A DNA stretch of 64,000 nucleotides from contig JBNKDG010000007.1 of assembly GCA_050288165.1 (NCBI GenBank), forward strand, positions 62,001-126,000. The letters are read 5' to 3'. The notes beneath the pieces were generated by a model. That model had not been told where the DNA came from, did not search any database, and was given only the letters and a program-made list of their open reading frames with translations. Of the stretch, positions 59,715 to 64,000 are shown piece by piece. The stretch's first letter is position 1, and every line of letters starts with the position of its first letter. The stretch is from JAPHTQ01 sp050288165 (GTDB lineage: Bacteria > Pseudomonadota > Gammaproteobacteria > Thiohalomonadales > Thiohalomonadaceae). The position numbers were made by a program, and so were the translations under genes.

Positions 59715-60332
59715 ATGGATCTACACGGGAAGGAGCATTGGGAAACCTTCTATCAGCAGCAGGTTAGTTCTGAGGCCAACTGGTATCAGGACTATCCTCA
59801 ACTATCCCTGCAATTCATCGAAAGTGCCGGTGTTGCCATCGACCAGCCGGTGCTGGATGTCGGCGCTGGGACTTCGTTGCTGGTCGATAACCTGTTGCTG
59901 AAAGGTTTTGAAAAATTATCCGTGCTGGATATCAGCGAAACCGCGGTAAAACAATCTCGCCAACGTTTGGGTCTGAAGGCGGACAGTGTCGAGTGGCACG
60001 TGGCCGATGTGCGCACATTTAAATCTCCGCAGCGTTTCGCGCTTTGGCACGACCGTGCCGTGTTCCACTTCTTTGTCAATGAAACCGATCGCCAGGCCTA
60101 CCTGGAGGTGATGAAGGCTACACTGCAACCCAACGGCCACGTGGTGCTCGCCACCTTTGCCCAGCACGGTCCCGAATACTGTAACGGCCTGCCGGTACAA
60201 CGCTATGATGCCACCGGTCTGGAAGAGGCGCTTGGTAGTGATTTCGATCTGATCGAAAGTTGGCCGGAGGAACACATTACCCCTAATGGTGGGGTACAGC
60301 CCTTTATCTACGCGCTCTTTAGTATGCGTTAG
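59715..60332 (+). CDS. Class I SAM-dependent methyltransferase
   Basis: A 205-residue methyltransferase with motif I VLDVGAGTSLLVDNLL near residue 44 and the segment FALWHDRAVFHFFVNETDRQ typical of a small family of bacterial methyltransferases of unknown or thiol/metal-related substrate. It starts MDLHGKEHWETFYQQQ behind GGGAGGGTGCG. It lies 51 bases after metZ and 6 bases before the glycerate kinase gene. Confidence 0.86.
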   Translation: MDLHGKEHWETFYQQQVSSEANWYQDYPQLSLQFIESAGVAIDQPVLDVGAGTSLLVDNLLLKGFEKLSVLDISETAVKQSRQRLGLKADSVEWHVADVRTFKSPQRFALWHDRAVFHFFVNETDRQAYLEVMKATLQPNGHVVLATFAQHGPEYCNGLPVQRYDATGLEEALGSDFDLIESWPEEHITPNGGVQPFIYALFSMR

Positions 60333-60338
60333 GCATTT

Positions 60339-61589
60339 ATGCTCACGGATGATCATGTCTTAAATCGACGGCACCAACTGCTTACCTTCTATCGGTCGGC
60401 ATTGGCGCGTGTGCAGGGTGAGCGAGTCGTTAGCGAATATCTTGCACAAAATTCCATAGCTGGCGAGTGGGCGGTGGTGGCCGTTGGCAAGGCGGCGGCA
60501 GCGATGGCGTTGGGTGCGCAGCAACAACTGGGCGATCGGATCCATAGCGGTCTGGTAATTACACGACACGGCTACAGCGAGCCGCGACTGGTTGGCAGTC
60601 GTTGGCAAATTATTGAAAGTGCCCACCCAATACCCGATGAGTCGAGTCTGCAGGCAGGCGATACTCTGCTGCAATTTCTGCAAGCGCTGCCGCCGGATGT
60701 TCCCCTGCTGTTTTTTCTTTCAGGTGGTGCTTCTACCCTGGTAGAGGTGTTGCCTGATGGCGTGACGCTGGATGACCTGAGTCGAACCAATGAGTGGTTG
60801 CTTGCGGCCGGTTTATCTATCGCTGAAATGAATGCCGTGCGCTGCAGGTTGTCGCGGCTCAAAGGGGGGCGACTGGTTCGCCATCTGGGTGGTCGCCGTT
60901 GTCTACAGTTGCTGATCTCCGATGTGCCGGGTGATGACCCGGGAGTGATCGGTTCCGCTCCCCTCTGGCCTACCGACGGTATCCCCACCACGGAGGTTCT
61001 GCCGCGGTGGCTAAGCCAGTTGTTGCTGCAAGGAGATGAGCCACCCAGCCTGGGCGATCCGGCTTTTTCCACCATCGAAACCCATATCATTGCCGACAAT
61101 CGCATGGCCCTGCAGGCGATAAAGACAGAGGCCGAAGCGCAGGGGCTGAAGGTCTATCTCCATGCTGGTCATTTTCAGGGCGAAGCGCAGGTTATGGCGC
61201 GGCGCTTCGTGCAGAAACTGCAACAGGGATTACCTGGCCTGCATCTCTGGGGAGGGGAGAGCAGTGTGGCGTTGCCTCGCCTGCATGGACATGGCGGGCG
61301 CAGCCAACACCTGGCGTTGGCCGCTGCCGAACTGTTGGACGGGGATGAAAGGATCATGTTGCTGGCGGCAGGGAGTGACGGTAGCGACGGACCGGGCGAG
61401 GCAGCCGGGGCGCTGGTGGATGGCGGCACTCGGCAGCGTGGCGAGGATGAAGGTTTTTCTCTTGCCCTGGCATTGGCCAATGCGGACAGTGGCAGTTTTC
61501 TCGCCGCAAGCGGTGATCTCATTGAAACAGGCCCCACCGGCACCAACGTGATGGATCTGGTGATTGGCTGGAAGGTGGGTGAGGACTGA
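60339..61589 (+). CDS. Glycerate 2-kinase (MOFRL/DUF4147 family)
   Basis: A 416-residue kinase of the GckA/TtuD type that phosphorylates glycerate at position 2. It has the N-terminal DUF4147 domain (VVAVGKAAAAMALGA, ESAHPIPDESS, FFLSGGASTLVEV) and the C-terminal MOFRL region (AAGSDGSDGPGEAAGALVDG, GPTGTNVMDLVIGW). It would feed glycolate/glycerate carbon into central metabolism. It starts six bases after the methyltransferase stop. Confidence 0.92.
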   Translation: MLTDDHVLNRRHQLLTFYRSALARVQGERVVSEYLAQNSIAGEWAVVAVGKAAAAMALGAQQQLGDRIHSGLVITRHGYSEPRLVGSRWQIIESAHPIPDESSLQAGDTLLQFLQALPPDVPLLFFLSGGASTLVEVLPDGVTLDDLSRTNEWLLAAGLSIAEMNAVRCRLSRLKGGRLVRHLGGRRCLQLLISDVPGDDPGVIGSAPLWPTDGIPTTEVLPRWLSQLLLQGDEPPSLGDPAFSTIETHIIADNRMALQAIKTEAEAQGLKVYLHAGHFQGEAQVMARRFVQKLQQGLPGLHLWGGESSVALPRLHGHGGRSQHLALAAAELLDGDERIMLLAAGSDGSDGPGEAAGALVDGGTRQRGEDEGFSLALALANADSGSFLAASGDLIETGPTGTNVMDLVIGWKVGED

Positions 61590-61605
61590 ACCACACGGGC
61601 GGTGC

Positions 61606-61611
61606 TACAAT
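61606..61611 (+). promoter_or_regulatory. Weak -10-like box before the DUF455 gene
   Basis: TACAAT (61606-61611) lies nine bases before the ATG at 61620. If used, the transcript would be nearly leaderless. It has no clear -35 and is only a suggestion. Confidence 0.2.
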
Positions 61612-61619
61612 CCCGGCCC

Positions 61620-62423
61620 ATGACCGATACCAACCTGTTTAGCGCCGCCCACCGTGCACTGCTCGCCGCTGATCCCGATGAGAAGGTTCGGCTTACCCAT
61701 GCGCTCTATGCTGCGTGGCAGGCAGGGAAGTTATCGCCGCAGGACACAGGCAGCGTTGATCCGGTAAAGGTACCAGGCCGACCGCTGCGGCCGCAGTTGG
61801 TGATGCCACGCGACCTGCCGCAGCGCAGGCCAAACAGTCTCGAAGGTCGCGCCGTTCTCTATCACGCTCTCACCCATATCGAATTCAACGCCATCAATCT
61901 GGGTCTCGATGCGGTCTATCGTTTTCGCAACATGCCTACGGAGTTTTACGGCGACTGGTTGAAGGTTGCGGACGAAGAGGCGGATCACTATGTGATGTTG
62001 CGCGATCATCTGCGCACACTGGGTTACGACTACGGCGATTTTCCCGCGCATAACGGTCTGTGGGAGATGGCGCAGAAGACCGCCCAAGATGTGATGGTGC
62101 GTATGGCACTGGTGCCGCGATGTCTGGAAGCGCGTGGTCTCGATGTGAATCCCGGCATCAAGGCCAAGTTGCTGGAAGGTGGTGACGAGGAAGGGGCTGC
62201 CAAGCTGGATATCATTCTGCGTGACGAGATTGGCCACGTGGCGATCGGCAATCGCTGGTTCCTCTATCTCTGCGAACAACGCGGTCTGGAACCGATGCAG
62301 ACCTATAACGGTCTGCTGAATGAATACATGCAGGGACCGTTACGGCCGCCGTTTCATATCGAGGCGCGTCGAGCCGCCGGTTTCAGCGAAGAAGAGTTGG
62401 CCTATCTCGAAGGAGTTGGATGA
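61620..62423 (+). CDS. DUF455 ferritin-like protein
   Basis: A 267-residue DUF455 protein with a ferritin-like helical core. Acidic and His residues sit in typical di-metal positions (FYGDWLKVADEEADHYVMLR, ILRDEIGHVAIGNRWF, ALTHIEFNAINLGLDA). Its activity is unknown. The ATG at 61620 fits homologues better than the in-frame TTG at 61602. Its stop overlaps the next gene (ATGA). Confidence 0.9.
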   Translation: MTDTNLFSAAHRALLAADPDEKVRLTHALYAAWQAGKLSPQDTGSVDPVKVPGRPLRPQLVMPRDLPQRRPNSLEGRAVLYHALTHIEFNAINLGLDAVYRFRNMPTEFYGDWLKVADEEADHYVMLRDHLRTLGYDYGDFPAHNGLWEMAQKTAQDVMVRMALVPRCLEARGLDVNPGIKAKLLEGGDEEGAAKLDIILRDEIGHVAIGNRWFLYLCEQRGLEPMQTYNGLLNEYMQGPLRPPFHIEARRAAGFSEEELAYLEGVG

Positions 62424-63112
62424 TGCGCATCTTGCTGGCGGTTGTCGGAATGTTGTTGCTGCCAGGCGCGTTTGCCGCCGAAGGTTCAATGCTGATCTAC
62501 CGTCAGCAGGAGACCGGTATCGAATCCTATAGCACCCGTATTCTGGTAACAGAGCGTTACATGAGAATGGATGATGATGAGGACGACGGGGATTATGTGT
62601 TGTTCGATCGCAAGCAGGGATTGATCAGCAGCGTCACCCACGGCGATGGCACGGTGTTGGATATCCCGGCACGCAAGGTGATACAACAACCACCAATGAA
62701 ACTGAATCGCCGCAGCAGCGAAGTTAAACTGGAGAATGCGCCCGCTGTCGGTAAACAGGCACCTCACCACTATCGACTGTTTGTTAACGATGCTGTTTGC
62801 TACAACGTTGTCGCGGTCAAGGGATTGCTGGAGGAGACACGTCAGGCACTGATCGCTTTTCGTGAAATCCTCTCCGGCGAGCACGCCAAGCTGTTGCCGC
62901 GACTGCCTGGCGATCAGCAGGATCCCTGCGATCTGGCTCGTAATACGTTCCACCCGGCATGGCAACTGGAGTTCGGCCTGCCGATCCAGGAGTGGGACGA
63001 GCAGGGGAGAGGACAGATGTTGCTCGACTACAAGCAGCGCACGGAACTGGATGATAGTCTTTTTAACTTGCCATCCGACTATCGTCACTACACAACTGAT
63101 GACATTGAATAG
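62420..63112 (+). CDS. Exported protein of unknown function
   Basis: A 230-residue protein with a short signal peptide (RILLAVVGMLLLPGAFA, then AEGSMLIYRQ). The mature part has an acidic stretch (MDDDEDDGDYVLFDRKQG) and three Cys. The segments RILVTERYMRM and YVLFDRKQGLISSV resemble periplasmic beta proteins, but no domain is recognised. It overlaps the DUF455 gene by four bases and is closed by a terminator. Confidence 0.8.
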   Translation: MMRILLAVVGMLLLPGAFAAEGSMLIYRQQETGIESYSTRILVTERYMRMDDDEDDGDYVLFDRKQGLISSVTHGDGTVLDIPARKVIQQPPMKLNRRSSEVKLENAPAVGKQAPHHYRLFVNDAVCYNVVAVKGLLEETRQALIAFREILSGEHAKLLPRLPGDQQDPCDLARNTFHPAWQLEFGLPIQEWDEQGRGQMLLDYKQRTELDDSLFNLPSDYRHYTTDDIE

Positions 63113-63113
63113 C

Positions 63114-63141
63114 AAAAGGCCGCGTTAAACGCGGCCTTTTT
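63114..63141 (+). terminator. Intrinsic terminator
   Basis: AAAAGGCCGCG (63114-63124) and CGCGGCCTTTT (63130-63140) are perfect 11-base arms around TTAAA, followed by one more T. It works in both directions and separates the plus-strand exported gene from the convergent minus-strand gene. Confidence 0.95.
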
Positions 63142-63161
63142 GTTTGTGTCGCTCGTTCTTC

Positions 63162-63602
63162 TTACGCCCTGAGACGTTTAATCAACTCCTTCTCATCCAG
63201 ATCCGTATAGTCCTTGCTCAGGTGGGTACTCACCATCCTGGCTACATGGCTGTTCATATGCTGATTCAGCAGGCCATGGAAATGGGGCGAGGCGACGATC
63301 ATCAGGTTGTTGAAGCTGTTGTGCGTTCGTCCCGAGTTCAGCTCCTTTGCCAGTTCCATGGCGAAGCGCGTGTGTTCGAATCCCTTGGGGCTGATTGGCT
63401 CATTAAAGGCGCCGTGGGTGGTGCCCTCCATACCGCTGACCTCGGCCTGAAAGTGACCGGGGCGGTCTGAGGCGAGATCTTCGCCTTTCTCCCTGCTGGG
63501 TGGATGGAGAAATTCCTTGATGAGTGTGAGGGTTTTTGGCCGGGCCTGGGTTTCGAAGAGGCGGGCGCGACTGGCGTTTCCGACAAGTAACCATGTAGAC
63601 AT
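63162..63602 (-). CDS. Host-attachment-protein family (baeRF-like)
   Basis: A 146-residue protein of the family named for an Agrobacterium protein needed for attachment to host cells. It starts MSTWLLVGNASRARLFETQA and contains FAMELAKELNSGR and NNLMIVASPHFHGLLNQHM. The fold is related to the RNase/release-factor eRF1 middle domain; the general function is not settled. It is a single-gene transcript convergent with the upstream operon. Confidence 0.85.
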   Translation of the reverse strand: MSTWLLVGNASRARLFETQARPKTLTLIKEFLHPPSREKGEDLASDRPGHFQAEVSGMEGTTHGAFNEPISPKGFEHTRFAMELAKELNSGRTHNSFNNLMIVASPHFHGLLNQHMNSHVARMVSTHLSKDYTDLDEKELIKRLRA

Positions 63603-63765
63603 CCTGTTCCCCCTGTTTTGTTATGGGTCGGACCTAAAACTATAGTCCATCGATCACTCTCGTCTTCCGCTGTGCGACATAAGTTACGTTTATTACAGAT
63701 AGGTGCGCTGTGCCGGACTTGCTGGGGTAGACTAAACTCTCCCTAAAGGCAAGGCAGGTGCGATA

Positions 63766-64000
63766 TGGAAATACTGGCCACATCCAGCGTATTCCAGACA
63801 TCGCCGCAGAGTAGCGGCGGCACGGCCTCGCTCGAATCAAACAAGTCGCTTCAGAACAACCAGCTCACTACCGAAGAGCAGCGCCAGTTGCAGCAGCTTA
63901 AGCAACGCGACCGTGAAGTGCGTGCCCATGAGCAGGCGCATCTGCGGGTGGGGCGCGATCTGGTGCGTGGCGGCGCCAGCTTCTCCTATCAGCAAGGCCC
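63766..64000 (+). CDS. SprA-family putative metallopeptidase (3' truncated by window)
   Basis: The first 78 residues of a gene that runs off the window. The N-terminus is Ser/Gln-rich (TSSVFQTSPQSSGGTASLES), followed by a Gln/Arg-rich helix (TTEEQRQLQQLKQRDREVRA) and the zinc-protease motif HEQAH in EVRAHEQAHLRVGRDLVRGG, then FSYQQGP. That matches the putative metalloprotease SprA-related family. The start ATG 63766 is preceded by GGCAGGTG. The substrate is unknown. Confidence 0.85.

Noticed and set aside
63370..63400. tRNA T-loop-like GTTCGAATCC
   Set aside because: It lies inside the host-attachment-type gene, and no acceptor stem, D-arm or anticodon arm can be drawn around it.

Overview
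The window looks like a chromosome segment of a motile, polarly flagellated gammaproteobacterium, most plausibly a sulfur-metabolising member (Chromatiales or Sedimenticolaceae-like). The reasons are the Pseudomonas/Vibrio-type flagellar-chemotaxis gene order, the FimV polar hub protein, the AIF-type CysB, the MetZ methionine route, and several exported or membrane sulfur-handling proteins. The genus is an inference; no rRNA or tRNA gene was seen. Genes are densely packed, mostly with near-perfect start/stop overlaps, and no gene looks frameshifted.

Layout. 1-14405: one long plus-strand flagellar/chemotaxis block (flhB 3' end, flhA, flhF, flhG, fliA, cheY, cheZ, cheA, cheB, motC, motD, a ParA-type ATPase, a ParP-like CheW-domain protein, cheW, a 58-residue ORF, a DUF2802 protein). 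14487-16847: an exported single-domain rhodanese and a chemoreceptor, closed by a bidirectional terminator. 16875-20131 (minus): a putative sulfur-trafficking operon with two half-size YeeE/YedE membrane proteins, a small exported protein of seven Cys-containing decapeptide repeats, an unknown protein, and a periplasmic two-domain sulfurtransferase. 20326-22237 (minus): DUF486 protein, FlhB-like export switch protein, FliK-like protein. 22339-25796: a GYF_2/pentapeptide-repeat membrane protein and a complete AmmeMemoRadiSam locus. 25857-32365: mog, prmB, an unknown gene, hemN, aroC, an MFS transporter and a phosphopantetheinyl transferase. 32534-34635: an A/T-richer island with luxR, luxI and an unknown gene.

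34643-41299: assimilatory sulfur genes (cysH, a three-part CysI fusion, a TauE/SafE permease) divergent from cysB, then small unknown genes and a LysR regulator. 41388-46768: methyltransferase, leuC, leuD, leuB and asd, with an inverted-repeat element in three successive gaps. 47063-58312: fimV, truA, trpF-trpB-trpA-accD-folC, dedD, cvpA, purF. 58314-59663: metZ behind a leader that matches the core and spacing of the SAM-II riboswitch family and carries mutually exclusive hairpins. 59715-64000: methyltransferase, glycerate kinase, DUF455 protein, exported unknown protein, host-attachment-type protein and the start of a SprA-type putative metallopeptidase.

How it fits together: FlhF, FlhG and the ParA/ParP pair would place the flagellum and the chemosensory array at the pole, with FimV as another polar factor. 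Sulfur is a second theme: sulfate reduction (cysH, cysI, cysB), sulfur import and transfer (YeeE pair, rhodaneses, Cys-repeat protein, TusA-like domain) and sulfur incorporation into methionine (metZ). The best candidates for new biology are the metZ leader, the Cys-repeat sulfur operon and the CysI fusion.
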